From the IMG/VR virus record IMGVR_UViG_3300038441_000938, positions 1 to 37,672 of that record: a stretch of 37,672 nucleotides of DNA; one strand, written 5' to 3'. Origin of the DNA: a virus. How positions within the stretch are numbered: position 1 is the stretch's first letter; each line of letters begins with the position of its first letter. Positions 29,202-36,490 of this stretch are shown here, one piece after another. The notes beneath the pieces are model-generated. The model did not search any database, was not told where the DNA came from, and saw nothing but the letters and a program-made list of their open reading frames with translations. A program made the translations under genes and the position numbers.

Positions 29202-29542
29202 GCCGCTTCATCCTGCTCGTCTGGCCGTAGCTGATGCGTGAACGTCTCATCCCCGCGCGTCACGGTCAACACGTAACCATCGTCCGCGGGTTCGAGGTCC
29301 AGACGATCGCCAGGCTGAAGGTGCCGACCCGTGAGCGTGTAGGTGCGTCCGTCGAGCCCGTAGAGCTGGAACCGCACGCTGTCGAAGGTGATGTGCGGGT
29401 TGGTCCATTTGATCTCGCTCGGCAGGCTGCCTGTCGCGACGGTCGTGTTCGTGCACCAACTGTTGACGGTGACGGTGGGTGCGTCGAAGGTGTCGTGCCA
29501 GTCGCTGCCGAGCGGGCGGCGCATCAGTGGGAAGTCGCTCAC
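29198..29542 (-). CDS. Beta-rich hypothetical protein (114 aa)
   Basis: MSDFPLMRRPLGSDWHDTFD, followed by many strands (VTVNSWCTNTTVATG, HITFDSVRFQLYGLDGRTYT). GTG 29542 has GGAGG upstream and overlaps the upstream stop; ATG further in is possible. Confidence 0.66.
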   Translation of the reverse strand: MSDFPLMRRPLGSDWHDTFDAPTVTVNSWCTNTTVATGSLPSEIKWTNPHITFDSVRFQLYGLDGRTYTLTGRHLQPGDRLDLEPADDGYVLTVTRGDETFTHQLRPDEQDEAA

Positions 29543-29700
29543 GCCGCCTCCGTGTTGCCAACGGTGACCTGCCAGTCCGGGCGTGCTTCGTGGTCCCACG
29601 CCAACTCCAACGCCTGCACGTGATCCCGGTATTCAGGCGTGTCGGGGATCATGCCGCAGTCGTCGGGGCCGAAACGCGGGCCGATCACGTATTCATCCAT
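29539..29700 (-). CDS. Hypothetical protein (53 aa)
   Basis: MDEYVIGPRFGPDDCGMIPD, then HVQALELAWDHEARPDWQ. ATG 29700. Confidence 0.62.
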   Translation of the reverse strand: MDEYVIGPRFGPDDCGMIPDTPEYRDHVQALELAWDHEARPDWQVTVGNTEAA

Positions 29701-29706
29701 GTCGTC

Positions 29707-30213
29707 TCACTTCTCCTCGGGCAATGGTTCGCCACGGCTGTTCATGTCCGCGATCACGTTTTGCACCAGCTGATGTATGCCTTGGAGTGCGTCGAAATAC
29801 CCTGGCGCGAGGTAGGACAGTGACGGGAAGGCGGGGCAGGTGCCGACGTGTTCGCTGTCCTCTTCGGACCAGGTGACGTGGACTGTGTAGTAGCGCGGTT
29901 CGGGGTCGTCGGTGTAGATGCTTTCGAGGGCTTGCACGGTCGGGCACGGGTATGGGACAGGGTCGTAGCTGTATGCGTAGTCGTAGTGGCGGCAGGTGTC
30001 GCAGTAGCCGTTCTTTTCGCGATGCTCGTCCAGCACCTTGCGCAACGCTGCGAAGATCTTCAGCGCGCGCGACGGCTCGATGTTCCGATCGTGCGCGCAT
30101 CGCTCGCTCTCGCAGGCTTCGGGTTCGTCGCCGTGCGCATGTTCGACACCCTGCGCCTTCTTGGCGATGGCCTCATCCCGGTCGAGCCCTGCTTGCAGCT
30201 TGGTTTGCCTCAT
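29707..30213 (-). CDS. Fusion protein ending in a HicB-like domain (168 aa)
   Basis: The C-terminal 65 residues (YYTVHVTWSEEDSEHVGTCP, then FPSLSYLAPGYFDALQGI) match the HicB antitoxin partial RNase H-like fold. The N-terminal 100 residues are helical with a CDTCRHYDY motif. HicB normally pairs with a HicA toxin, but no HicA is next to it and no C-terminal DNA-binding domain follows. ATG 30213 overlaps the upstream gene. Confidence 0.68.
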   Translation of the reverse strand: MRQTKLQAGLDRDEAIAKKAQGVEHAHGDEPEACESERCAHDRNIEPSRALKIFAALRKVLDEHREKNGYCDTCRHYDYAYSYDPVPYPCPTVQALESIYTDDPEPRYYTVHVTWSEEDSEHVGTCPAFPSLSYLAPGYFDALQGIHQLVQNVIADMNSRGEPLPEEK

Positions 30214-30509
30214 GCCGCTTCCTTGCCTGCTGTCGGTCGATACATTTCGATGTGCGTGATCGGCGCGAACACAGTGACTGATTTCGGCCAGTCCCATTCG
30301 ATGTCGTTCATCAACTGCTGTACGTCGACGTCGAATCCCTCGCATTCGACCTCGTAGCATTTGGCGTTCACGCCGAACTCCTGCGGATGCCAGACCAGTC
30401 CAGGCCGTTCCGTATCGGCCGCCTGAAATACGCGATAGAGGGCGGCATAGAACTGCTCGATGCCGCGGTCGTCACGGCGCGCGTACAGGGTGAAGGTTGT
30501 CCTGCTCAC
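30210..30509 (-). CDS. Hypothetical protein (99 aa)
   Basis: MSRTTFTLYARRDDRGIEQF, then beta/alpha segments. GTG 30509 overlaps the upstream stop. Confidence 0.65.
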   Translation of the reverse strand: MSRTTFTLYARRDDRGIEQFYAALYRVFQAADTERPGLVWHPQEFGVNAKCYEVECEGFDVDVQQLMNDIEWDWPKSVTVFAPITHIEMYRPTAGKEAA

Positions 30510-30826
30510 GCCGCCACCTCACTGCCGCCGTAATGCGCCCGCATCGACCGCACGTCGTCCGCTGTCACGTCCATGCCGGCCAGTCGCAGCATCGCTCGGT
30601 CCTGCTCAACACTCGGTTTCGGCAACGGGTTCTCCCTGATGAACTGCGCGGCCTGCTCGTCACCATCGGCAGCCATCGCGAGTAGATCCCCGTACATGAG
30701 GATCATGGTTTTGATCATCGTGTTGAAGTCGGGCGGCGCGAACATGGCCTGCAGGAATCCGTCACCGACACAGCCGTCGAGCAGGTCGTTGTGAGATGGT
30801 CGACCACACCAGCAGGTGGCGGTCAT
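30506..30826 (-). CDS. Hypothetical protein with N-terminal Cys motif (106 aa)
   Basis: MTATCWCGRPSHNDLLDGC gives CWC...C...H close together, then helices. ATG 30826 overlaps the upstream stop and is preferred over longer readings. Confidence 0.65.
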   Translation of the reverse strand: MTATCWCGRPSHNDLLDGCVGDGFLQAMFAPPDFNTMIKTMILMYGDLLAMAADGDEQAAQFIRENPLPKPSVEQDRAMLRLAGMDVTADDVRSMRAHYGGSEVAA

Positions 30827-31047
30827 GCCGCGATCTCCCCGTGTTCCCGCAGCCACTCCCGAATGACAGGGAACGCGACCTCGATGCACGTCATCGTGTC
30901 CCCGTGATCGAGGTACATGTTCATCGTGTGCGGTTCGATCAGGTCTGCAATCGCGGACTTGAGATCGTCCGGCATCGGCTCGTCCAGTGCGCGCTGGAGA
31001 CTGGCCTCGCGTGCGGATTCCTGCTCGTCTTCGTCGTCGTAGCTCAT
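30823..31047 (-). CDS. Acidic hypothetical protein (74 aa)
   Basis: MSYDDEDEQESAREASLQRA, mostly helical and acidic. ATG 31047 overlaps the upstream stop. Confidence 0.64.
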   Translation of the reverse strand: MSYDDEDEQESAREASLQRALDEPMPDDLKSAIADLIEPHTMNMYLDHGDTMTCIEVAFPVIREWLREHGEIAA

Positions 31048-31226
31048 GCCGCCTCCTTCTCGTCGTCGCGTGGTTCGCAGGTGCAGGACCAGTCCACGTA
31101 GAGCGGGTGTCCGCCTTCGCCTTGGCAGCATTCGCAGTCGATCCAGTTCCCGTCGACTACTTCGCCTTCGTCGCCTTGACAGTCCCAGCACATGACCCAC
31201 TTGACCGGAACGGCGCCCGCGCTCAT
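31044..31226 (-). CDS. DnaJ-type zinc-finger-like protein (60 aa)
   Basis: CWDCQGDEG and CECCQGEGG resemble the CxxCxGxG repeats of the DnaJ zinc finger, and CTCEP follows. It might bind a protein substrate or be a general metal site. ATG 31226. Confidence 0.68.
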   Translation of the reverse strand: MSAGAVPVKWVMCWDCQGDEGEVVDGNWIDCECCQGEGGHPLYVDWSCTCEPRDDEKEAA

Positions 31227-31738
31227 GCCGCCTCGGCTTTCGGGTCGATGGAATAGGTGTCGATCCATGCGACAGCGGCAGGCGACAAGGCTTCTCGCGC
31301 GCGCGTGTATCGAGGCGATTTGGCGGCAACCTTGGCGAGTTCCGGTGCCTCGTCTGGCAGGTCATCCACCCAATCGCGGTCTTCGCCCTCGGCCGGATCG
31401 AGCTTCGTTTCGGCAGCTTCGGCGATCTCGATGAACTCCCTGAAACGGTCGACAACCAACTTGCTCCGCAACTCCAACAGCTGCTGCAACGACCATGCAC
31501 CATCACTGGTCAGCTTCTCCAGCGCATCCACGCGCACACGGAGTTCGGTCGCTTCGATGGGTGATCCGTCGAGGCATCCCGGGTTGAGTACACGATCGGT
31601 GAGGAATACGGCGAGGTAGCGCCCGTTGTCGCGCAGTTCGTTGTATTTCCGGTCGCGGCCTTCGACGGCGTTGCGCCACAGGTCGCGTTGCGCTTCCATT
31701 TCGCGGATCCGCTTCCGCAGCTTCTTCTTCGATGCCAT
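31223..31738 (-). CDS. Coiled-coil hypothetical protein (171 aa)
   Basis: A basic N-terminus (MASKKKLRKRIREMEAQRDL) is followed by a long coiled coil and an acidic middle (LDPAEGEDRDWVDDLPDEAP). ATG 31738, stop overlapping the next start. Confidence 0.68.
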   Translation of the reverse strand: MASKKKLRKRIREMEAQRDLWRNAVEGRDRKYNELRDNGRYLAVFLTDRVLNPGCLDGSPIEATELRVRVDALEKLTSDGAWSLQQLLELRSKLVVDRFREFIEIAEAAETKLDPAEGEDRDWVDDLPDEAPELAKVAAKSPRYTRAREALSPAAVAWIDTYSIDPKAEAA

Positions 31739-31739
31739 G

Positions 31740-31943
31740 TCAGTCCCCTATTTCGGTGATGCCGTAGTAGTCGAGGTGGTCGTGCAGGTTCGCGAACAGG
31801 GCGACGGGTATCCGTAACGCGTCCGGTCCTGGCCCGAACTGCCATCCGCGCGGCGGGATCGGCGCAAGCCCGTGTTCCACGAGGACTTCGTACAGGTCGC
31901 GGTCGGTCGCCCAGGCTTCCGCGATCAACTCAGGCAGGGTCAT
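31740..31943 (-). CDS. Hypothetical protein (67 aa)
   Basis: MTLPELIAEAWATDRDLYEV with short helices, ending YYGITEIGD. ATG 31943 lies inside the end of the upstream gene (14-bp overlap). Confidence 0.62.
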   Translation of the reverse strand: MTLPELIAEAWATDRDLYEVLVEHGLAPIPPRGWQFGPGPDALRIPVALFANLHDHLDYYGITEIGD

Positions 31944-32163
31944 CGACGTTCCGCAGCATCCGTACGCGCATCTTGTCGAGCCAGTACTGGCCGTCTTCAC
32001 TCGTCTTGGTGAGCCCGGAAACGTGGATGTCTGCACTGTCGTCCAAGCCTTCGCAAGCGGCGACGATGGCGCGCAGGTCACCGAGGTTCATGCCTATGCC
32101 AGCGACATCGAAATACTTCGTGCTGACGCGGGTTTCGTACTCTTCGATCTTCTTCAGGCTCAT
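31930..32163 (-). CDS. Hypothetical protein (77 aa)
   Basis: MSLKKIEEYETRVSTKYFDV, helical start then a mixed body (GLTKTSEDGQYWLDKMRVRM). ATG 32163 overlaps the upstream stop. Confidence 0.63.
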   Translation of the reverse strand: MSLKKIEEYETRVSTKYFDVAGIGMNLGDLRAIVAACEGLDDSADIHVSGLTKTSEDGQYWLDKMRVRMLRNVDDPA

Positions 32164-32465
32164 GCGGCAACCCTCGGCTTCGGCTCGGCGACATGCACGG
32201 CGACGACGGGTGTGATGGACTGGAATCCGAGGTCGTCGTTGCGGGCCAGTCGCTGCCCTGTCTCGATGACCAGGTGCCAGCCGTCTTCTTGCCGAACAAC
32301 TCCCGCGTCGAACTGGGTGTCGAGTGGCGCATCGGATGCGAGCCACACGTTCATGTCGGCGTCGATGTAGATGTGTTCGATACCGATGGATCCGCTTTCA
32401 CCTATCGCCATGTCGCCGACGAGGAGGTGGACGTGTTTGCGGTCGATCTTGACGGGCTCGGTCAT
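32160..32465 (-). CDS. Beta-rich hypothetical protein (101 aa)
   Basis: MTEPVKIDRKHVHLLVGDMA, many strands, ends EPKPRVAA. ATG 32465. Confidence 0.66.
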   Translation of the reverse strand: MTEPVKIDRKHVHLLVGDMAIGESGSIGIEHIYIDADMNVWLASDAPLDTQFDAGVVRQEDGWHLVIETGQRLARNDDLGFQSITPVVAVHVAEPKPRVAA

Positions 32466-32674
32466 TTCAGTAGCTCCTGGATGTCGATTTCGGTGGGATC
32501 GAGGGCGGCCCACGCGCTGTTGCCGATGTCGCGGACGCGCATGGCCTGAAGTTTGCGGCTCCTGTTTCCTCGCAGCCATTCCACGAGTTCGCGTTTCACC
32601 GTGAACCCGGCAACGAGACGGTTGCCGCACATGTCGAGTTCGTGAACGAGGTAGATGTATTCGGAACGGGCCAT
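32462..32674 (-). CDS. Hypothetical protein (70 aa)
   Basis: MARSEYIYLVHELDMCGNRL, then ELVEWLRGNRSRKLQAMRVR, an alpha/beta small protein. ATG 32674 overlaps the upstream stop as TGATG. Confidence 0.65.
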   Translation of the reverse strand: MARSEYIYLVHELDMCGNRLVAGFTVKRELVEWLRGNRSRKLQAMRVRDIGNSAWAALDPTEIDIQELLK

Positions 32675-33111
32675 CAGGACGGCTCCTCAACGTTCGGTTT
32701 ATTGCCGTTCTCCGCACCGCACGGAATCGGGCCATTTCCTGAACGTTCGCCGATACTTTCGGCATACTTGCGCCGTTCCGCGACCTGCTCGGCCGTGAGT
32801 TTCACGCGGGTGACGCGCATGGATCCTGTTGTCAACGCTGAACCGGTCTCGGGCTCGATCCAGCCGGTGACGTAGCGGGTTCGGCGTGCCATGCCCCGCC
32901 CGATGTAGCGGCCTTCCTGCGCGACGACCAGATATCCGGCAGCAGCGAGAGCGTCGGCATGGATTTCGGCATGGTCGAGGAAGTCGCGCCGCATCGCCTC
33001 CTCGCAATCAGCCCAGATATATCCCTCGATGCCACGCCCTGCCGCCCATATCGTGAACAGGCTTTCGGCGAGGACTTCGACCACGTCGGCGCGGATGTCA
33101 TCGGCGTTCAC
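32674..33111 (-). CDS. Hypothetical protein of the MNAxxIR type, copy 1 (145 aa)
   Basis: MNADDIRADVVEVLAESLFT and helical body, then RYIGRGMARRTRYVTGWIEP. Its N-terminal helix resembles that of the next gene upstream, so the two may be diverged duplicates. GTG 33111 overlaps the upstream stop as GTGA. Confidence 0.67.
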   Translation of the reverse strand: MNADDIRADVVEVLAESLFTIWAAGRGIEGYIWADCEEAMRRDFLDHAEIHADALAAAGYLVVAQEGRYIGRGMARRTRYVTGWIEPETGSALTTGSMRVTRVKLTAEQVAERRKYAESIGERSGNGPIPCGAENGNKPNVEEPS

Positions 33112-33554
33112 TTCGTCTGCCGTTCGTCGCGAATGGCCTGCAACCACTCCGCATTAAGCGGCGTCTGCTCGAATCGAACTTCGCCGAGCATGAAAATGTC
33201 AGGATTCCGACCCGACTCGATCCGATCGACTTCCCAATTGACCATCAGGTCGCCAGCAGTGTCGTAGTCGACGAACACGGTGGCTTCCTCGTCCCACGGC
33301 CCGCTGAACGGCCACCGTTCGTCGCCGTCCTTGCGTTTGGACAGCACCACGTAGGCGTCAGGCTCGGTGCGGAGTAGCTCCCCGAGTGCATCGACCAGAG
33401 GCGCGGCGTCGCCCCGATAGCGCTCATGCACCCGAGGAACGTCGTCCCATTCCCGCGCAGGCATGGCAGGCGTGCCGTATTCGGTCTCGTCGATGGTGAA
33501 CTGGGCGCGCGCAAGACGCTCGATAGCCTTGCGACGTATCTCCTCGGCGTTCAT
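33108..33554 (-). CDS. Hypothetical protein of the MNAxxIR type, copy 2 (148 aa)
   Basis: MNAEEIRRKAIERLARAQFT, then an Asp/Glu-rich middle and beta strands (ATVFVDYDTAGDLMVNWEV). ATG 33554. Confidence 0.68.
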   Translation of the reverse strand: MNAEEIRRKAIERLARAQFTIDETEYGTPAMPAREWDDVPRVHERYRGDAAPLVDALGELLRTEPDAYVVLSKRKDGDERWPFSGPWDEEATVFVDYDTAGDLMVNWEVDRIESGRNPDIFMLGEVRFEQTPLNAEWLQAIRDERQTK

Positions 33555-34030
33555 GCCGCTTCTCCTTGCGCGTGCGGTTCGATGTAATGCGGCGGGGTTT
33601 CGGTGTCGCCCGCCCGCCACTGACGGACGGTGGTCAACGTCGGTGGTTCACCTATCTCTGCGAGCACGTCTCCGAGCCCCGCGAACAGCAGGTCGACAAT
33701 CTCGCGCGGCATCGCCTGAATCAACCGCAGCGCTTCCATATTCGCCGCGCTATCCCAACCGTCGACAGCATCAGGCGCGTGTTCGGGCGCCGCATACTCC
33801 CCCTCGAACATGCTGCCTGGACAGAGCACGGTGGAGGTGTCGGTGTTGTAGCGGTAGTCGTCGTCGACGTGTCCGCGGGCACGCATCTGCCGCATGCGGG
33901 CAGTGATCGCGAGGCCATGCCAGGGTTCGGAACAGAAACGGTTCGGGCACATTTCACGACCAGGCCCGCACTCGCCACGTTTCAACGCTGCCTCGATCAA
34001 CGCGTCGATGTCGTCCACAGTCTCACTCAT
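33551..34030 (-). CDS. Hypothetical protein with a Cys/His motif (159 aa)
   Basis: MSETVDDIDALIEAALKRGE, then CGPGREMCPNRFCSEPWHGL, a cluster frequent in actinophage proteins that probably binds metal, and LCPGS later. ATG 34030 is chosen; longer readings mirror the upstream gene. Confidence 0.68.
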   Translation of the reverse strand: MSETVDDIDALIEAALKRGECGPGREMCPNRFCSEPWHGLAITARMRQMRARGHVDDDYRYNTDTSTVLCPGSMFEGEYAAPEHAPDAVDGWDSAANMEALRLIQAMPREIVDLLFAGLGDVLAEIGEPPTLTTVRQWRAGDTETPPHYIEPHAQGEAA

Positions 34031-34172
34031 TGTCGCCTCCCGTATTCGGCCATTCCCCTGTCTCGACCCACTGTCCGAGTGCTTGTGCGGCATCAGCGCG
34101 TGTGGTCGGGTCGGGGTTGTCGAGGTCGCGGATCCACTGCTTGCGTCGAGTGCGCGCGGGGTCGTCGGTCAT
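34023..34172 (-). CDS. Small hypothetical protein (49 aa)
   Basis: MTDDPARTRRKQWIRDLDNP, a basic then helical short protein (DAAQALGQWVETGEWP). ATG 34172 overlaps the upstream stop. Confidence 0.6.
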   Translation of the reverse strand: MTDDPARTRRKQWIRDLDNPDPTTRADAAQALGQWVETGEWPNTGGDNE

Positions 34173-34288
34173 GCGTGCACCGCCTGGACGATTACGACGA
34201 TCAGCCACCACAGACCGCCGAATACAGCGAGTGAGCCGAAGATGACCAGCAGTGCGGCAATGAAGTCACCGCCGAAGTTGTCGTTCAT
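34169..34288 (-). CDS. Single-helix membrane peptide (39 aa)
   Basis: MNDNFGGDFIAALLVIFGSL then FGGLWWLIVVIVQAVHA: one long or two short membrane segments. ATG 34288. Confidence 0.58.
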   Translation of the reverse strand: MNDNFGGDFIAALLVIFGSLAVFGGLWWLIVVIVQAVHA

Positions 34289-34295
34289 GCGCGCC

Positions 34296-34505
34296 TCACT
34301 CCTTGCCGATTTCGATCGAGACCCCGAGCGCGTGGAGGCCGAACAGGATGACGAACACGAGCCCTGCTGCGATAGCGACGATTCGGGCCAGGCGTGCGAC
34401 GTGGATGAGAGCTTCGCCGCCTGTGTCCAGGAACAGGCCCGCAAACACCATTGATGCGACGTAAACGACGACTGCCGCCAGCGCGATCCAGAACGCGAGG
34501 ATCAT
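34296..34505 (-). CDS. Two-helix membrane protein (69 aa)
   Basis: Membrane segments about residues 2-26 and 40-60. It sits beside another membrane peptide gene, suggesting a small envelope module; holin is possible but unproven, as no endolysin is adjacent. ATG 34505. Confidence 0.62.
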   Translation of the reverse strand: MILAFWIALAAVVVYVASMVFAGLFLDTGGEALIHVARLARIVAIAAGLVFVILFGLHALGVSIEIGKE

Positions 34506-34657
34506 TCGTCCTCCACCGCCCCCGCTACCGGCTTCCTGCGTGCCGCGTCCCAGCCTGCGAGGAACACGGCCCGATCGTGGACTACATCCGCGGACCCGTT
34601 ACGCAGCCGCCATGTATTCCATGCCATCTCGGCTTGCAGTTGATCAGGGCTGGTCAT
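34502..34657 (-). CDS. Hypothetical protein (51 aa)
   Basis: MTSPDQLQAEMAWNTWRLRN, then VFLAGWDAARRKP. ATG 34657; overlaps both neighbours by 4 bp. Confidence 0.6.
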   Translation of the reverse strand: MTSPDQLQAEMAWNTWRLRNGSADVVHDRAVFLAGWDAARRKPVAGAVEDE

Positions 34658-35025
34658 GCCGCGATCACCTCGGCTGACAGGTCGCCGTCGCCGTCCAGAT
34701 CGGCCGCTTCGTCGGTGCTGGTGTCGACGCGAACCTTCAACTGCACCGCATAGGGCGCGAGCTTCGACACGGTGACGTATGGCGGTTCAACGAGCAGCCA
34801 GGGGACTTCATGGCCGTCGATGACCGTGATGTCGTTCGCGCCGATGGTGACGTTGTCCGCCAGCACGGCGAACGTCAGAGTCCTGGGCGCGCCGGCGAAG
34901 GGGCTCGGATAGAAGTAGACGCCCCACCCGTCTGTGGTGACCTTCCATGGCAACGGTTCGCCGTCGATGATGATGGTGTTGTCGGGCGCGAATTCGACTG
35001 TGCGCGCTGGCTTCAACTCATTCAT
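34654..35025 (-). CDS. Beta-rich hypothetical protein (123 aa)
   Basis: MNELKPARTVEFAPDNTIII with repeated strands (DITVIDGHEVPWLLV mirrors NTIIIDGEPLPWKVT, an internal repeat), ends acidic. ATG 35025 has GGAG 7 nt upstream; ATG 35031 is possible. Confidence 0.66.
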   Translation of the reverse strand: MNELKPARTVEFAPDNTIIIDGEPLPWKVTTDGWGVYFYPSPFAGAPRTLTFAVLADNVTIGANDITVIDGHEVPWLLVEPPYVTVSKLAPYAVQLKVRVDTSTDEAADLDGDGDLSAEVIAA

Positions 35026-35221
35026 TGCCATGCTCCTGGAAGTAGGTGTTGACGATGCCGCGCAGGAGGTCAGCGTCTCGGGGTTTGAGAGTGCCGAGCA
35101 TCCAAGCCACTGGCGCACCTTCGAGGCGCGCGCGGATGATGTCGGTGCCGCGATCGACCTGCCATGCGAGTGCGTGCGGGAAGCGGGTAATGATCCACGC
35201 GGACACTTCCTCGTCGCCCAT
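35018..35221 (-). CDS. Hypothetical protein (67 aa)
   Basis: MGDEEVSAWIITRFPHALAW, mixed alpha/beta. ATG 35221 overlaps the upstream stop as TGATG; GTG 35224 is possible. Confidence 0.63.
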   Translation of the reverse strand: MGDEEVSAWIITRFPHALAWQVDRGTDIIRARLEGAPVAWMLGTLKPRDADLLRGIVNTYFQEHGNE

Positions 35222-35526
35222 CACACGGGCGTTCCGAGCGCTCGGATTGCGTCGGCAATCAGTTTGTCGCCGAGGACGTCATCCCAATCTTCGAGGAATC
35301 CGTCACCATCGAATACGACGTTGATCGCACCTCCACGGCCGAGCGCTTCATACAGTTCACAGTCCCAACTGCTGTTGCCGAATGGCCGTTTGCCGTTGAA
35401 TCCTTCACCGTGCGCCCAGACGAGGGTGAGCAGCTTCACGAGATAGTCGCGAATGGTCGCCGCATCAGCGTCATTGGATTGCATCGGCAGTGCGAGGATT
35501 TCGGTCGGACTCAATTCTTTCGGCAT
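35221..35526 (-). CDS. Hypothetical protein (101 aa)
   Basis: MPKELSPTEILALPMQSNDA, helices, then VVFDGDGFLEDWDDVLGDKL, an acidic region. ATG 35526 lies 20 nt after copy 2 of the repeated motif. Confidence 0.66.
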   Translation of the reverse strand: MPKELSPTEILALPMQSNDADAATIRDYLVKLLTLVWAHGEGFNGKRPFGNSSWDCELYEALGRGGAINVVFDGDGFLEDWDDVLGDKLIADAIRALGTPV

Positions 35527-35546
35527 GCTTCAATTCTCCCAACCCC

Positions 35547-35564
35547 GTCAACCTCAGAATTTCG
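35547..35564 (-). promoter_or_regulatory. Repeated post-stop motif, copy 2
   Basis: GTCAACCTCAGAATTTCG (+ strand) differs at one base from copy 1. It lies 6 bp from the upstream stop and 20 nt before the next ATG. Confidence 0.6.
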
Positions 35565-35570
35565 GCGAAT

Positions 35571-36059
35571 TCACTCCCGATACCGATGCCCGCCCACACC
35601 GAGCCGATCCATCATCAAGTCATGCCATTCACCGGTATCGCTATATCCAGTGGCTTCGACATCGGCGACGGCGGTAGTGAAAGCGCCCACGATACGACCC
35701 GTGAACGCCTCATCATTCCGCTTACACTCCAGGTCGCGGGCCGCTTTCGCCTCCTCGCGTTCACGGATACGGCGGGGTTCGTCCAGCCATGCGCGATAGC
35801 CGTCGACAGCCTCGCCATAGCCGGTCGAGATGCGACGCTTCTCCTCGCCACATTCGATGACCCACCACACTTCGGAGTCCGCGCAGCAATCGCAAGACGA
35901 ATACTCCCATTCGACCTCGCAGGAAAGGTCGACCCGCGAATGTCGACCCACTCCGAACCGTGCACGGACTTCATCAGCTAATTCGCCGATAGCTTCCGCG
36001 CGCGGTTCATCTTCTTCAGCCGAGTATTCAACCCATTCGGCGATAGTCGATACCTTCAT
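35571..36059 (-). CDS. Hypothetical protein (162 aa)
   Basis: MKVSTIAEWVEYSAEEDEPR, a mid-region CDCCADSEVWWVIECG (Cys cluster), a helical, charged C-terminus. ATG 36059 lies 20 nt after copy 3 of the repeated motif. Confidence 0.67.
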   Translation of the reverse strand: MKVSTIAEWVEYSAEEDEPRAEAIGELADEVRARFGVGRHSRVDLSCEVEWEYSSCDCCADSEVWWVIECGEEKRRISTGYGEAVDGYRAWLDEPRRIREREEAKAARDLECKRNDEAFTGRIVGAFTTAVADVEATGYSDTGEWHDLMMDRLGVGGHRYRE

Positions 36060-36079
36060 GAAACGACTATCCCCCGAAT

Positions 36080-36094
36080 GTCAACCTCGGAATT
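36080..36094 (-). promoter_or_regulatory. Repeated post-stop motif, copy 3
   Basis: GTCAACCTCGGAATT (+ strand), identical over 15 bp to copy 1. It overlaps the upstream stop by one base and lies 20 nt before the next ATG. Confidence 0.6.
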
Positions 36095-36300
36095 CACGCA
36101 TCCCGCAATTCCAGCCGAGCAACCCGCGCATTCACCGCATCCAACGCGGTCAGCATCGCTTCGAGACATACCAGCGAATCCACGCCAGCCACCCACGCCA
36201 GCGCATTCACCTCCAACCGCGCACGCTCGATACACACGCACGTACCGCAAAAACCGCCATGCAGCAGATAGACGCCGCAGGAATCGCACACGTCGTTCAC
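36094..36300 (-). CDS. Cys-rich small protein (68 aa)
   Basis: MNDVCDSCGVYLLHGGFCGT, then CVCIERA: CxxC-x9-CxxCxC forms a zinc ribbon, followed by a helical tail. GTG 36300 overlaps the upstream stop. Confidence 0.64.
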   Translation of the reverse strand: MNDVCDSCGVYLLHGGFCGTCVCIERARLEVNALAWVAGVDSLVCLEAMLTALDAVNARVARLELRDA

Positions 36301-36428
36301 GACTGCCCATCCCGCCGCGCATCCACAATCCGTGTCGCCTCCGCAGTGAACACCCACGGCTCACAACGACACGGATCACGCTGCGCCAACACCAACGCCA
36401 CCACCGCGATCTCCTCAGCCCTGCTCAC
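36297..36428 (-). CDS. Small hypothetical protein (43 aa)
   Basis: MSRAEEIAVVALVLAQRDPC, then helical end. GTG 36428 overlaps the upstream micro-ORF stop as GTGA. Confidence 0.57.
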   Translation of the reverse strand: MSRAEEIAVVALVLAQRDPCRCEPWVFTAEATRIVDARRDGQS

Positions 36429-36490
36429 GACTCCTCCGATCCGCGCATCACATCGTTGGATGCGCATAGTTGAATAGCGATGTAGGTCAC
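36425..36490 (-). CDS. Micro-ORF (21 aa)
   Basis: MTYIAIQLCASNDVMRGSEE plus S. Starts at GTG 36490 overlapping the methyltransferase stop and ends overlapping the next start. GGAG within it serves the next gene. Possibly just a coupling peptide. Confidence 0.4.
   Translation of the reverse strand: MTYIAIQLCASNDVMRGSEES

Noticed and set aside
34169-34505. Holin pair
   Set aside because: Two small membrane proteins are adjacent but no endolysin or other lysis gene is near, so the name is not justified.
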